This document shows, in pieces, positions 24,824-38,708 of a DNA stretch of 64,000 bases. A program made the position numbers and the translations under genes. Position 1 is the first letter of the stretch, and every line of letters begins with the position of its first letter. Below the pieces are notes generated by a model. The model ran no database searches. It was not told the DNA's origin and saw only the letters and a list, made by a program, of their open reading frames with translations. The DNA comes from Allacma fusca (Eukaryota > Arthropoda > Collembola > Symphypleona > Sminthuridae). Where the stretch lies: positions 29,809,067 through 29,873,066 of the forward strand of contig OX359245.1 of NCBI GenBank assembly GCA_947179485.1, read 5' to 3'.

Positions 24824-25323
24824 TTGACCTGGGTCAATATTTCCGGTCATGGGGGTCAAAATTGTAAAATCATGGTCTGAATTTTTTGGGGGAATTTTTC
24901 ATTCCCGCGTAAATTCTTATTGATTGTATGCACTTTTAATTACATAAAGCAAATTTTCTAAGGAATTTATCAAAATTAGCCCCATTGTCCTAGGTTAATA
25001 TTTCCGGTCACATGGATTAAAAATCTAAAACCTGGTCTAGATATTCAAGGGATTTTGAATTCTGGAATTTTGAGGCGAATTTTGCAACGAGTTTGACAAA
25101 TTTTGAGGCGAATTTTGCATGGAGTTTGACAAAATTTGCCTTAGTGACCTGGGTCAATATTTTCAGCCAATCTGAACCGGGCGGCTAAGTACCTGCCTGA
25201 AAAACCCTTGAATTGAAAATGAAGAAAAATAATTTCAATGGATGCAAATTATGATTATTCGAAGAAATAATAACCTTGTTTACATTCTCGTCTTACTGCA
25301 GCGAAAATATTGACCCGGGTCAA
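24824..25323. repeat. palindrome cluster 4, TTGACCYRGGTCAA units
   Basis: Units lie at 24824 (forward, followed by TTCCGGTCATGGGGGTCA), 24985 (degenerate, followed by TTCCGGTCACATGG), 25143 (forward) and 25310 (perfect TTGACCCGGGTCAA, preceded by GCGAAAATA, so reverse). A 33-bp tandem doublet with TTTTGAGGCGAATTTTGCA lies at 25068-25133 between units. Confidence 0.8.
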
Positions 25324-27150
25324 TGCCCTAAATTTTAGAAAATTCAGCAGATAATTTGATGTAAAAGAAGGGAATTGCAAATTTTGTTGGAATTTTTCCT
25401 TCAAAAATGGGCTGCATTGGGGAAGCTAAATATTTTAGGGGTACATGCATGCAAACGCATAAGTCATCATAGCTTGGGATTGTAAACGGACTTTCCTGTG
25501 TTGTTGGGATTAAAGTCATATACTCAAAAGTAATAATTATTACAAGTGACCGCTGTGCTCACAGAAGTCAGGAATTCCCTGAGGCAATGCTCTAATATCT
25601 GAGAGAATTTTCCAATGGAATTTAATGCATCTGCATGTTCAACCTATCATTAGGATTCTATTGTAAAATCACGTGCGTTCATTCTACAGTGTGCATGTAT
25701 GGAAGTAAATGCATACGTAATGTACATATGGGCTGGAGCCGAACAATTACTCAGAGCAAACAGCACAACAAATTTGTTTTGAGTCATTAGGCTCAAATAA
25801 GACTGAACAAGGGAAAAAACCTACCCTAACTATTCTGACCTGCTCACAATGAGTAATTTATTTGATTAATTCAAAATAGTAGGAAATAAATAGCAATCGT
25901 TAGTCATTAATAATCCCAGAGGAAATAATTACAATCCTTTTCCTTACGGCAACTTAATCCCTAATTTAAAATCATTCATTAATGAGTGAGAGTTATATTT
26001 TACCGGAAATTATGCAACACAAATTTTGCAAGTTGTGGGCATTTATACAGCTCATTTTCGTTGAATTTAAAAAAAAAATTATAATAATTGTCTGCGGCTC
26101 AATGTAGAATAATGACACGGAAATGACTAAAAATTAGAAAAGTTTGCGAAAAACATCAGACAAAATGCATTCATTGGGAATTACTTGCACGTATTCTGGA
26201 GATTTCCCCTATTAAATTGCGTGTGTCATTTGAGGAAAGCTCCAGTACTTTATCAAGTTCGTCATTTTAGTGCCAAATAAAAAATTGGGCTAGGAGTATA
26301 TTTGCTAGGGATAATATTTTATTAGTATTAATTGGGCTGAGCCCCATAAATTATTTAGCCCCGTATTTTAAGCCTTACTTAGAATTACCCGGACATCAGG
26401 GAAACTGTGGGCTTCAAAAGGCGCAGATTAATAATTTTGCGCATTATATAGAGAGCAAACTCGCATTCAATTCAGTAAGTATAATAACCCGGAAACAATG
26501 GTGTATAGTGACTAACAGCGTCGTAGTAGCATATATATAGTAAAGGCCATTGTACATTTAGGTAGTCAATATTTACAGACTTATGAATAACTACTGAAAG
26601 TAATTAAAGCAATGTTGGCTGCAGACAATCCAGGAAAATATTTTCAGAGACAAAACAAGTGCCTATTACGAATGAGAATTGGATGAATAGTGTACGGTGT
26701 CTCAAATGACTGCTCCGATTTCATTTTTTTGCGTCTCAATTTCAATGTTAAGCCTTAGGGAAGACAATTTTGGAGCCGAGTTTCGTATTCCAGGTATACA
26801 ATTTCAGTTGGCGTCTAGATTTGACAAAAATATGTTTTTTTCTCTCCCCCTGAATTTGCTGAGCTAGCCCTGACAGCGGTGGAGATACAGTAGCTAAGAT
26901 CCAGTCAGCAGTATTTTATGGAGATGTTACGCATGCTAGGGCTAGGAAGTAGCATTTTAGCAAACGGACGTATAGTAGTTCATGATGAGGCAGCGGGGGG
27001 CTGAATAGCCATAAATCAAATTTATATGACTTGAACGTTGTTTATCTCCGACGGACTTATTTATTCATGGAACATTTGTATGTCCTGACTGTACAAGTCC
27101 ATGCGAGTATGAAGTTCAGCCGGATAGTGTACTTTAGATATATCTTATTT
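25324..27150. other. no gene seen
   Basis: AT-rich DNA without splice-bordered frames or clear repeats. Confidence 0.45.
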
Positions 27151-27417
27151 TCCCATGTGATCTAGTGTCGAGGATAGCTTGAATTTATTTAGTTTACAGT
27201 CAAATCCTTGCATGAGGGATCCCTTTGGCCAACAGTGCTGTATCGATGCTGGTTTTAGATACATTTTATTTTCCCATGTGATATTGTGGTAAGGGTGGTT
27301 TGAGCTCATTCTACGTACTGTGAAATCTTTGGAGTAAGGGATCCACTTACAAGTTTAGTTTTGCTTTGTCTCAGATACATTTTATTTTCCCATGTAATCT
27401 AGTGGCGAGGATAGCTG
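27151..27417 (+). repeat. three tandem tRNA-Glu-like units
   Basis: Units start at 27151, 27272 and 27388 (121 and 116 bp apart). Each is preceded by AGATACATTTTATTT (or TAGATATATC) and begins TCCCATGTGAT. The DNA between units keeps AAGGGATCC-like and TTTAGATACA words, so the true period is about 118 bp rather than just the 30-bp head. Confidence 0.85.
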
Positions 27418-29695
27418 GAATTGAGTCAGAGTATCGATTTCCTTTTGTTGGAGATCCCAATACCAAAGAGTTTGAATGACAAGGATATTTTCGGGGTCGT
27501 TGTTCTTTACAATATTGTTTTAGAAGAATTTGCAGCTATATAGTCAAATAGGCAGTTTCGGATGAGCGCTGGTAACAGAGACATTCCACTGTAATGAGTA
27601 CGTACTGTCTCCGCGGGGTTCCCAATAGGTAATTTTAGGGCTTGAAAGATGTACCTTGTGTGTACAATGCACATACTGTAGGAAGGGTCTGCATTATTTA
27701 ACATTTCTTCCCACACATTTTTCCCTCTATCAGCTTTGAATTATAGTGACGCATCCATTCAGGGAAAATACCCATAACTTTTCCCTATCTCCTGTCTTGC
27801 GGCCGTGTGCGTCTCAAAACTTTTGCTAGGCTTGTGACTCTCAATGGAAAATACATCCTTCCCAAACAACCAACTCAAAGGAGGCGTCAAGTCAAGTCAA
27901 ATCAAGCTACAAACATTAGTGACAAGGGAAGCAAGCACAGCTTCTGCCTGCAACAATCTCTAACCACAATTAAGGAAACGAGCTAATGGCGTAGTTTGTG
28001 GGGGCTTATGCAGATGGCGCGTAATTATTTGTAAATAATTGAGTAGCTACATCAATTTAGGTTTATATATACAAAGCCTTGGAATTTACCACAGTACTTG
28101 ATTTACGCGAGGACTAGAGACGCTGACAGAATTTTAAAGTGCTGGTACTCATCACAAGCTTCTACCAGCATTGGAAGCATTCACTTCTCATCAGTCCATC
28201 CACTGCAGCCCACACACAGACGTGTGCCTCAGAGACCTTATATATTTTAGAAAATAATTTCAATATGCCTAGAGATGACCACTTAATTTACAGAGATTCT
28301 CACCTCAAGTAATGAAATTCGAATGCAAATGTATAATAATTTATTCAATATTAAAAATAAAAAAACTTCAAGAGAAATATACTCTCACAAGTAAAATCTT
28401 TAAAATTTTCTCATCAACATTAGGAATAATTAACGATATGGAGGAAATTATGGTGGACTAAAACCAGAAATCCTCTGCAGTTGTACCTGTCAAAATTTGG
28501 GGAAAAATTTCAAATTTTTGTCAGGTGGTATTGGCGAAAGGAAAATTCATATGGGACAGTTGCAGAAATTGATAATTTATGACCATTGTCGCATGAATAG
28601 AATTTACTGAAGGGGAACTTACTAATGGATTATTTATTTTTGAAATTACATAACAATTTGTCTATGTACAATTTCGAGGGCAAAACTATAGCTATTGATA
28701 CGCGAAGAGTGCTTGTAAGAGTACAATTGGAAGAGTTGACAAAGCTGAAGAAGGGGCAGCTGGTAAATGATATCAATGGGAAATGTAACTTTGACTGAGA
28801 ATCCATGTGGTTGTAATTTAATGATGGACAAATCTCACCCAACTAAAAGAAGTACAGTGCATATGTATGTGTACTGATTGTGAGGCTCATGCAACTGGTG
28901 TCTTTGTCAATACCTACATACAATCAAGCTGTTACAGTCTACTAATACACGGTCCTTGCCCAAGTGTCCCAGAAAGGGGCAGAAAAAGAGAAGTGAGTTG
29001 GAAATTAGAGGAAATACATTGGGTTTCTCCACATGGACTAGCCCCAAACATTTCTCTAGAGTCTGTGTGGAAGGGTATAGGGAAATTGGAAAAGAGAAAC
29101 TGTTTTCGAAGGCACTTTCGAGACAAGAGGGAAGTCAGGTTGGAAAAAGAGAAACGCTGGCTTTGAAAAAGTCGGACGAGGTTGAGTTCGGTTGGAAGTG
29201 GGTAAACTGACATGGAAAGTGGGTCAGGGAATGACGGTCATGGTTTTCTATCCTGTCCGTGGTTCTATCTCACTCCAAAACTCAGCTCTGCTCCTTCCTC
29301 CTGAAGCTTTGACAGACTTCCCAACAGGTAAACTCTCTCCCCTTCGCTCTCCCTTGTGCCAAAAATTGAGATATTTCCTCGTTACGTAACCACCCCATTC
29401 ATAACTCTCTTGCTCCCCTTTTCTATTTTACGTAATACTCACTTGTCCACAACCATAGTTGCCCCACTCAGAACAGACGCACTCTTACACAGCCGTCTGT
29501 ACGCAATGACCTCTTCCTAGGGGAGAGCATCTTATTATAGAGCAGTTCGGGCCTATAGGACGAATTTCCATACATTCATTATAATGCTGTTGTTGCACCT
29601 TGCTAGTGCACCTTGTAGAACATCTATCAGAGTCAAACTTTTATAACTTCAGGGTTCCTCCTGCATCCGAAGCTAACTGTAGATACATCTTATTT
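27418..29695. other. no firm gene
   Basis: Overlapping frames on both strands at 28867-29213 are the densest coding-like patch (for example, a plus-strand Lys/Glu-rich frame at 28956-29210). Neither strand has convincing borders, so no exon is called. Confidence 0.35.
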
Positions 29696-29790
29696 TCCCA
29701 TGTGATCTAGTGGCAAGGATAGCATTTAATTTATTATGCAAAGCGTCAGACTTAAAATCTAGCTTGTGATCTAATGGCGAGGATAGCTGG
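29696..29790 (+). repeat. two tRNA-Glu-like units, second truncated
   Basis: A full head lies at 29696-29723, preceded by AGATACATCTTATTT. A second, lacking the CCCA start, lies at 29763-29790 (TGTGATCTAATGGCGAGGAT). Confidence 0.8.
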
Positions 29791-32700
29791 AATTTAACCG
29801 CGTATCTCATATCATGAAGGCGATCCTTCCATAAGAGTATTCGCTTTGTTAAATCAAAAATATGTAGGACATTTTCCGATTTCAAAATTGCTAATTTCGT
29901 AAGTTGGAGATTGTTGGACAAATTTAGGTAGACTTTCAGGTGCTCTTATAACCAGAGCATACGGTGTGCTGACAGACTTAAACACTACGTAGCCGTTTCC
30001 TGCGTGGACAGACTGTAACTGTTGAAGCACATGTGTGTCCTCACATTTTGAGCCTCCCTCCCCTACAAGCCCTGAATTTTTCTGCGGTCCTATTTCCTCT
30101 ATTACGTAGCCTCAGCCCTCCTTTGTTTAGTACTAGATATTTAGTAGAGGCTAGACAGTAGTCCATTACTTGAAGTACTTGACTCTGTTTTTGGACTCTC
30201 CTCATACAATCCGCTCTCTCCAGAGACAGACCATTGAGGAGTCCTGAGTCATTTGCACTCGAAGGGAAACGTATTATTACTATAAGGTGGAGGGAAGTGC
30301 AAGGTATTGCTCAGACGCCAGTTGACAACAACAAGTCTTCGGAGGAGCATTGGCAGCAGACCTGCTCGTGCTTCAGATCAACTCACACCTCGTCAGTATT
30401 GGTTGGGTTAGGTTACGTTAGGTTATCGTACGTTTGGAGAATACTGCACATGTTAGCATTCTCACGGATTTTCCTCTTCGTACGACGGCTGTGTGGTTTC
30501 CACAGGAAGTGGACTCATCAGCTCGTTTCTCCAGACAAGTGTTCTGAAGAACCTAGACCGCAAATCCTAGTACAAAAATTAACGGTAACTAATGTCCCTG
30601 CCCGCTTGTACCAGTTTTCTTCCAATCCCTAGGTTTGGTCCATCCTACCACTGCCGCACATTTTTACATCTGTGAAGTCACAAGTGACAACAATCAATCA
30701 TCAGCAGATCCTACCAAAGTTTTTATTTCTAACAGTCAGACATATACCTTCTAAAAAGCTGTATTTTCCATTCTTATGATTCAATACATCAGAAATAAAT
30801 TAAGAAAAAAACAAGACAGGCTTATTTGACTATGCTGAACCTAACGATTTAATTGCCCAAAAATAATTTTTCCTCCAGGATAATCTCCTTCTATCGGAAT
30901 CATGCTAAGCTCCTCTATGAAGACCCAATGTTTTAAATGAAAATACTAATTTGATGTAAAATGAAACCCCAAAAAATGCTCATATCTATCTGTCCCTTCA
31001 TCTTCAAAGAACACCATGGGCACCATGTGAGGTCCCTATTGATAATCATATGAAAACAAAATTATCCACCAAAATGTTTACCTGTACCAGAAGTGCTTTG
31101 GCTAAAGTGGGTAGAAATTCAGGGTAGCGTTGAAGTCTTACAACCGCAAATAATTGTTTTAAACAAATTCATGCATTTCACATCTTGCAGAGCTCAAGAC
31201 CTGCAATTCAAACTCCAGAATAATACGAAAATAAAATGCAGACAAATAAAAGATGACATCAGGTCTCAAATTCTAAAATGCTCTTCTAATTCCAGACCTT
31301 TCCAACGTTATGATGTAACATTGCTCTAATCGGGGTCAAAATAATTCCGCCTCCTTGTAATACATCAATACAATTCAATTTTATTCGAGGGTCTTCAACA
31401 GCAAGGGAAGACTATCTCTTAGATGTAAATACCTCCAATTGATTCTCATTAGCCACAGGAAGCAATCACAGAGACACGAGCCTCCACATATATTATTGAC
31501 AATGGTGAAACCTGATCCTAACTCATTTGGTAAAGCTCATGTAATTTACAAGCCTCGTGAATAACAAATAAGATTATGACACTCACATACAATCCGACCC
31601 AATGAGACTCTCTCTCTCTCTCTCTCTCTCTCACGTAACAGAAAGCAAGAGGGACGAGGACATTTACAAAATGAGTGCTTATGAGGTAATATTGAGCATA
31701 TAAAGGGAATCTTTTTGAAAAGGGAAATTGTGTCGAGTGGATTTGAAAATTGTTACATGGAAGGGAGAGTTCTGAATTTTATTTTTGCAGGACACTCTTC
31801 CCCACTGAAAGGCCTTTTGAGAGGAAAGGAAAAGTAAGGCGAGCTTTCAAGGGACAGTAATTCTAGGCTTTGAGGCTATCTCGACATCTAAACTGGAGCA
31901 TTACTCTCTCATTTGAACTACTTTCCCAAAAAAATTGTCTTGGCCTGTTTACATTATTGCAAGTACCCTTTTAGCACAGTTTCTCATTTAACCTCGTCTC
32001 TCTTGGATTTAGTAATGAGACTATTGGAAATTGTCCGCGTGGCCGAAAATCCTCATTTTTCAGCACACAGGTCTGAGGCCAGACCTCAAAATTCCCTTGG
32101 AGAGTCTTCTCCAACCTCTTTTTTGTCCTCTCGTAAATACCTTCTCTTTCGGCCAACTTTTTCCGCAACAATTAACCCCTTGCTTTATAAATCCCCATTG
32201 TTATTTTTTGAGACCATACTGATGTAACATCTTGCTTTTGCCATAGAATCACAAAATCCACAGTCACTAGAAAACCATTCCTTGTGAAAATCCTTAGACA
32301 TAAAACATTCCTGAAGGAAATATAATCCTCTTTAAAATTTCGAGAAAATCCAGCTCAAAAATGACCGTTAGAATTTGATGGAAGAATTGTTGTAGCTCGA
32401 ACCATTAACATAGACAAAAATTTAAGGGGGTACAAAATTTTCATACAAATTTCATTCAAGTTTTCGCCTCTTGTAAATTTACAGGCAAAATTTTACATCC
32501 GCACAGACATCAGTTTCTAAATTCTGTGTAGAAAGTATGTTCAAGTGTCTCAAAAAATAAAGAGAATCAGACAACAATTAGAGAGTTGAGTAATCACAGT
32601 GTCTATGGCATATGAGAAAATTGCACGTGCTAATTCTTCGTTTGCGTAACCCTTCCCCAGACAAAATAAAGAGAGAGAGAGCAAAAAGGAAGAGAGATTA

Positions 32701-35238
32701 TGACATGTGAAAATTCTCCTGCCATTTAGTTCCTCACAGTTGATATATCCAACCTCGGTATGTACATTAGAAAAGTTTTGAAAGGGAATGGAAAGTGTGC
32801 CATTCACTTTTTCCCTGTAAAACGAAATAAAGGAAGTAAATTGCGAATAATTTTTTATGAGAGTGTTTTTGCATTGCGAAAAACTAATGGATTCATATAC
32901 AGTATGTATACAGAGTGTGGGATTTAATATAGGGAGATTAAGAGTATAGAGAGCCTGGAAAGTGTGTGAGACATGAGGAGACCCCTCGACCTTTAAAATG
33001 CTTGAGTCCTGGTCGAGGGAAACCTTGAGTGTGTTGAGCTTTTTGCTTGTATTAAATGTGTGCAAAAAAACAGGGAATTTGCCATACTCAAGTGAGACAT
33101 TCAACAAGTCAATGTTGGGATATTTTGAGGGAAGGTAGTCAGATGTGCTAAGAGCCTTTGCTCTACATTCACTTGTATATTTACTGATTTAGTCTATTTC
33201 TCAAAGGCTACGTATACATACATATGTAGACAGACGCATTGGAGAAACACAGACACACACATTTTTTATTATGTTGAGACGCTTGGGTTACATTTTCTAG
33301 GGAAGGTTTTGTCATGGGTCTACTATTTTCGAGTGTCATGTGTGAGTCGAGTGCATGCTCCGTGCTGGCTAGTGCTTGCGAAGTATATAGGGTCTGGTTG
33401 TAGATAGGGATTTGATAGCTCATTTCGCACTTGGAGGTTGGAGCTTCGTGGGCTCACTTGTGGCTTGTGAAGGCTGTGTTTTTGAACGTGTATTTTTTGT
33501 ATGTATACATTTATTTTAAATATGTGGATTTAAAGGATTATTTTGACATGAGGCTAAATTTCCTCTTCTAAATTTAAAGGACTGGGGTTATGGAATTAAT
33601 TGTCGTTGCTTACTCTGGAAAAGGAAATTCAGCTGGTTCTCTGTTTTGTTCAATTTTTGCAAAATTTGTGTTCTTGTGTGCTTAAGAGATTTGCATCCCG
33701 TTTTTGGAAAACATTTATTATTTTTTATATCATTTTGACTACAATTTATGTAAAATTAGGAATAATTTGGATTTATTTTGAGAGAATTTTTAACATTCAA
33801 ATTTTTGAGGGAAAATGTAAAATTTTGTGGTTAAAATTTTTATTTTCTCAATTTAAAAAAAAGGGTAATAGGTAAAATATAGTTTAAAAAAATTGAACAA
33901 CAATTCATCCAATATTAAATATTTTACTGATTTTTTGTCCTTAAAATGACAGTGCTTCATGTTATTCTAAAAATTAACATTGTTGGGACCTGAAATAAAT
34001 TGTAATGGAGCAAAAACTATTGGCAAAATTTGTAATATGCTTTCTCTCGTAAAATGTTTCGCAACAAATTGAATGCTTAACTCAGGCAATTGAAATCCAC
34101 GTTACTTATTCAGGTGCCGTATGTCTTAATTGTTAATGTTCGGAATTTTTGAAATATTTATTTATCCGAAGACATATGCTTGGTAAATAATTTTAGCATC
34201 ACGAACCTCTCTTGCTGCAAATTCTCACTCCTGATGGAATTTATTTATTTACGAGATGCCAAAGCTCCGGTCTAATGCAGTTTTGATGCCCTCAATAATT
34301 TCCCCTGGAATTGAAAAGCTTCGAAGTACCAGTGTGTACATAATGTTTGAATAAAGCATTCCGGAATAAATTTATTATTGATTTATTGTCATAAATGGAA
34401 ATATGGAACCGGTCTTGGAAGAAACGCTTAGGAAGTAAATCCCTCTGGAAATGCACTCCTCCAATGTGGATGGAGGGATGAAATTGAGTCGCTGACGTCA
34501 AGACTTATGACAAATGCTTTTTAGGTAAACAAATGGGGAAATTCAAGTGGAGTCGTCATACGAAGTAGATTGACCTTCCAGCGATGCGAATTGTGTAATA
34601 ACTCGGCTCAATGGGTAGGAATATATAGAATCCTATCAAAATAAATACAACTGCCGAGGTACATACGCCTATGAACCTAAGGCCAATGAGAAATTCATTG
34701 TCAAAAGCAAACCTACTGGTGAAGGCCAAGGTCTTCCTGGCTTTTCCATAGAAAATTTGCAGAGCTCATGGAAAAGTATGGAACGGATGGGATATGGGAG
34801 CTCGAGGACCTCGACTCCCTCTCCAGCCCTAACCTTCAGCACTGAGCTGAGGCCTTCAGCTGGGACAAAACCTTGGCTTTCGCCATGGAAAACCCGAAAC
34901 AGGGTCAGGTCCGACCTTCGACTCCATACTCAACCTCCTTTGCCTTGTCTACCTACTTGTGCCTCATCAAAGGCCTTCTCACTCCGGCCCCAACCTTCAG
35001 AGCCTGTCCCAAGTTCTATTTCCAACTCCATCGCTCTCCTTTTGAGACTCCTCCACAAAACTAATATCATTCAGCAAATTAATTTCCCTTGATTCACTTC
35101 TCCCACTGAGCTCGTCCTCACTTCACAACTTTTACAGCCTTCACAATTTCAGTGAACTCTTCCTACAAAATTAAATGGCTTAGTAGCCTTCCCAGTTTTA
35201 CAAGCAAAAGTATTTTACTTCAGATAGAATAGGTTTTT
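29791..35238. other. large stretch without a firm gene
   Basis: A CT microsatellite lies at 31606-31632. A dispersed-motif copy, TAGCGTTGAAGTCTTACAA, lies at 31125-31143. Long but unsupported frames occur at 30234-30632 (plus) and 32550-33107 (minus). At 34800-35060 the words GCCCTAACCTTC and GGCCCCAACCTTC appear in an unusually GC-rich patch that shares sequence words with 39270. Confidence 0.4.
32550..33107 (-). CDS. hypothetical 185-codon open frame
   Basis: This is the longest uninterrupted frame in the window outside the two big exons and the repeats. The translation is not low-complexity and is hydrophobic toward its end (FLLSLSLFCLG, then a second stretch ending ILFIF). I see no known motif, no signal peptide and no clear splice border. 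It may be chance in AT-rich DNA, or a worn fragment of an unknown gene. Confidence 0.2.
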   Translation of the reverse strand: MLNVSLEYGKFPVFLHTFNTSKKLNTLKVSLDQDSSILKVEGSPHVSHTFQALYTLNLPILNPTLCIHTVYESISFSQCKNTLIKNYSQFTSFISFYREKVNGTLSIPFQNFSNVHTEVGYINCEELNGRRIFTCHNLSSFLLSLSLFCLGKGYANEELARAIFSYAIDTVITQLSNCCLILFIF

Positions 35239-35761
35239 TCCCATGTGATCTAGTGGCGAGGATAGCTTGTAGTCATTTGTTCAAGATGATTTGTTTGCAA
35301 TAGTTTATTTGTCACCATAACTTTAGATAAACTTTATTTTCCCATGTGATCTAGTAGCGAGGGTAGTTAGAATTTATGTATTGTAGACGTTTTGTTTGCC
35401 AGAATGTAAGTCAACAAAAATTACTTTTACTTTAGATACAATTTATTTTCCCATGTGATCTAGTGGCGAGGATAGTTAGAATTCAATTGTTGTTTTTACA
35501 ATGGAGTTTTTACACTAGCCTTTTGGCTACACCAATTTGTTTCTACTTTGGATACATTTTGTTTTCCCATGTGATCTAGTGGCGGGGATAGCTGGAATGG
35601 AATTGCTAAGTAAATTTTAAAAAAGAACTCTAAAAAGAATTTTGCCAATTGATCCACTGGCGAAGATAGCTGTGCCCAAAGGAATTTTTCCTGCACAAGC
35701 AAAACAGTTTTCGCTTTAGATTAAATTAATTTTCCCATGTGATCTAGTGGCAAGGATAGCT
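35239..35761 (+). repeat. six tandem tRNA-Glu-like units
   Basis: Heads start at 35239, 35340, 35449, 35565, 35645 (degenerate, TTGATCCACTGGCGAAGAT) and 35733, spaced 80-116 bp. Four of the five complete heads are preceded by a TTTAGATA or TTGGATACA box and an ATTTTATTTT-type T-run, then CCCATGTGATCTAGTGGC and GGATAGCT. The last base pairs of the head drift (AGCTTG, AGTTAG, AGCTGG). Confidence 0.88.
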
Positions 35762-37740
35762 GGAACCCGCCCCGCCAAATGTTTATCCTTCATTAACGGA
35801 AGAGATTTTTAGAAGAGATGTTCCTCTGATACATATCAGGGGAAATATTTGGACACGTGCTCCAATAGGTTTACATGTACATAGTCATGACTCTGTAATA
35901 TGATCAATTTGATGCTCCTAACAATCGAGGGAGTGCCCTCACAATATGATTACCCTCCACGTTCCTGCAAGTCCTATGACTATTCATTCCGTAGCAAGTT
36001 TTGGCAATCACCTTGAAAACAACGGACGTCTAGACCCAAAATCATTGCCAACTTACGCTCAACAAATAATTCAATCTCACGATGATTTATTAGCAATCCA
36101 CTTGTGTATTCACTTTCTCTAGCTCCATCCTGGAAGGAACTGCGAATTCCCGAGTATCGTCATTGCATCCAATCATTATCATCCATCATCATATAACATG
36201 ATTCCCATTTACATAATATTATAAAACATTTAATTTTTCCTAATTTTTTGCCGCATACAATGCTTGCTACTGTTAATAAAAATACCTTAAAATAGTACAA
36301 ACTCAGCTTGCTACTAAACTCTCGGACTCATCACATTTGCAGAAAATAATTAAACACTGCCCATGCTTATCTTTCAAATTCGTCCAACTGACTCCAAATT
36401 CTTATAACCCAATTACCTTTCGCAATATTTCACCTGGGCAGATCTAGTTTAAAATTCCACATCCCTCCAAAATACCCCCAGTGCTCAACTGTGAAGCACA
36501 CTATTTTTAATTACAAATTTGCCCCATACCTTCCTCTCATTCAGCACTTAAGGAAGAGTCTATTCCTCTTGCACGGACTGGGTGAGACATTACTTTTTTA
36601 GGGGCAAGGAATGAATGAGACCAGAGCGTGGACGAAATATTCGTCAAATATGTGTGTAGAAAGTCAAGGGAATTAATCTACTTCTAAACGAAAATACCTC
36701 GATTTCAATAGAGCTTTTGCCGAGTCACCTTCAAGCCAGGGAGCCCAAACTGAGGGGAATTAGTTCACCAGGTAATCTCGTTTAGTAACCTTCCATTGTC
36801 CCATACAACCCATGAGATGTTAATTCCAAAAGGGAATGTAATCCTCAACCCAGAAAAGATTGGACGCATCCTTGATCCTTGCTCATTCCAATGGGGCTTA
36901 TGGCAACAATATATATGAAGGGGATGGAATGTTTGTCTATGTCTGTGCAATGTGTAAGTGCCTTGACACTAAAAAAAAAAACCTACGTTTAAAATATATG
37001 TGCAAATAAATGTCCCCCTCGCCACGTGCCAGTTTTAATTTCCTCCTTCAATTTCAACGAGATGGAGGGAAAGAGACTCTCAAGGAAGGAGTCAATGCTT
37101 CACATTCGGAAACCCCTCGACCTTAGAAATAGACCGAGCCTCAGCATCTCTTTCCCTATCCGAACTTTTGCTCCGGCGGGGAGACCCGCATCTTTGACCG
37201 TCCTTGTGGCTCCCCGTAGATATTTATCCCCACAAACTTTTCCCCCAGCTTTGACGTTTTTACAGTAACATAAGAGCTATTTTCCCCTAAAGATAAGAAA
37301 TCCTCTTTTTTACGCAAAAAAAAATTGTGCGTGTTTTAATTAATTACAGCATTTATTAAGCGTTATAGAGTCTGCAAATGGTTGCAAGAAAAAGTGTCAT
37401 GTAAAAATTGCAAAAACATTCCTAAAAAAAAATACGTGCAAAAATTTTGCACAAATGAATTAAAATTTTAATATTTTTTTGTAGGGAAAATTATCCGTCA
37501 AATTTAAATTTTTTGGAATAAATTTGCTAAGAGTAGGTACAGGAACATTTAGCATAATAGCAGTCTATGATTTAACATTGCTCATGACTGTACAAGCATA
37601 AATCCAGATATGACAAGGATTACAATGCCTATAGATAGGAATAGCCCCATATGCCAAAACATGTGCTGTGAAGAGTCCAAGTTGGAAGAGACAGCTCAGT
37701 TCCCCAGAAGCTTCCTCCTCTCAAGGCAGAGGAGAATTAC
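35762..37740. other. no firm gene
   Basis: Frames at 36765-36950 (minus) and 37026-37268 (plus, Arg/Ser-rich) are suggestive in composition but lack clear paired splice borders. Nothing else is recognised. Confidence 0.35.
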
Positions 37741-37885
37741 CTTGAAAATTGAGAGAGAGTCGGAGCTCCGAAGGCAGCGAGGAAATTCGCAAGTTTCTGA
37801 CCCTGGATCGGAGCACGGCTGGGATTCGCGCAACTTTTCGCAACCACATGGAGTAGACGTACGCATATGCACGTATTCGCAAATC
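37741..37885 (-). CDS. candidate internal exon, 145 nt
   Basis: A strong acceptor, AAGTTTTTATAG|G, and a strong donor, TTTTCAAG|GTAATT, frame 145 nt on the minus strand. All three frames are open, so the reading frame is undecided. The most protein-like one (phase 2 entry) is 48 codons, Cys/Ser/Glu-rich, and contains CEKLRESQPCSDPGSETCEF. It lies downstream of the six-exon gene on the same strand and could be one of its later exons. The last confident exon there ends in phase 0, which fits a different frame (starting DLRIRAYAY), so either an intermediate exon is missing or this is not part of that gene. Confidence 0.4.
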
Positions 37886-38708
37886 CTATAAAAACTTGTT
37901 ATGTGATAGCATCGGTAGCATATGTATATGCTAGAGTGAGCTCCTTCTCCGAGTATACTTCCTCACTCACCCTTTCCCTCCTCACTGTCTGCCTCGCTCG
38001 TTCACTGGCTCTAATACAAATATAGAGACGGGAGACAGTCAATGCTAAAGGCATTGACCAAGGCAATCTCCATTGTTTGCAATCCTTTTTTTTTCCTGGG
38101 GTCCCATTTTATTGCTAATGTTTTTTTTACTGTCTAAATTTATGAGCTTTTTAAATCAACTAGTGTACCTTAAGTATTTTATTGACGCTGGATTTAAGTT
38201 GTAAGACTTGGACGCCAGTTGGAAAATTTTCGAGGAATATGCTGTCAATTAAGAGTTCGTCAGATTTATGTATCATTTTTAAAATGAGTAAAAAATTATC
38301 AAAATTATTAAAAAGCTACAGGAAAGGTAGTTACAACTTTGGGAAATTATTCCGCCGTGTAAATAAATTTTGTGAGGACATTTATTCTAAGAAATATATT
38401 TTTTACATGAATTATGCCTTTTGTTTTGTAAAATTTCAAAATTGATTCCACTATTCACAATTAGCTTTATTGCAGGAAATATCTCAATTATGTGTTTAAT
38501 TGATCGGTGATAGAATATGCAAGTGGCGTTGATGTTTAAAAAATTAAATTATTTTTGTTTGTCACAAAAGGAGTTAGAAAGTAGTAGCAAAAAAATGTTT
38601 CTGCAAAAAAAAAAATTATTTAAATATTAATTTAGATGGAAATTAATTTTAGCATTGTATTTTGGTATTACGAAAAATTTTGTCAAGAATTTTTGGGTTT
38701 AAAATTTC

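Noticed and set aside
30234..30632. 132-codon plus-strand frame
   Set aside because: No recognisable domain, no clear splice borders and mixed composition; a chance frame cannot be excluded.
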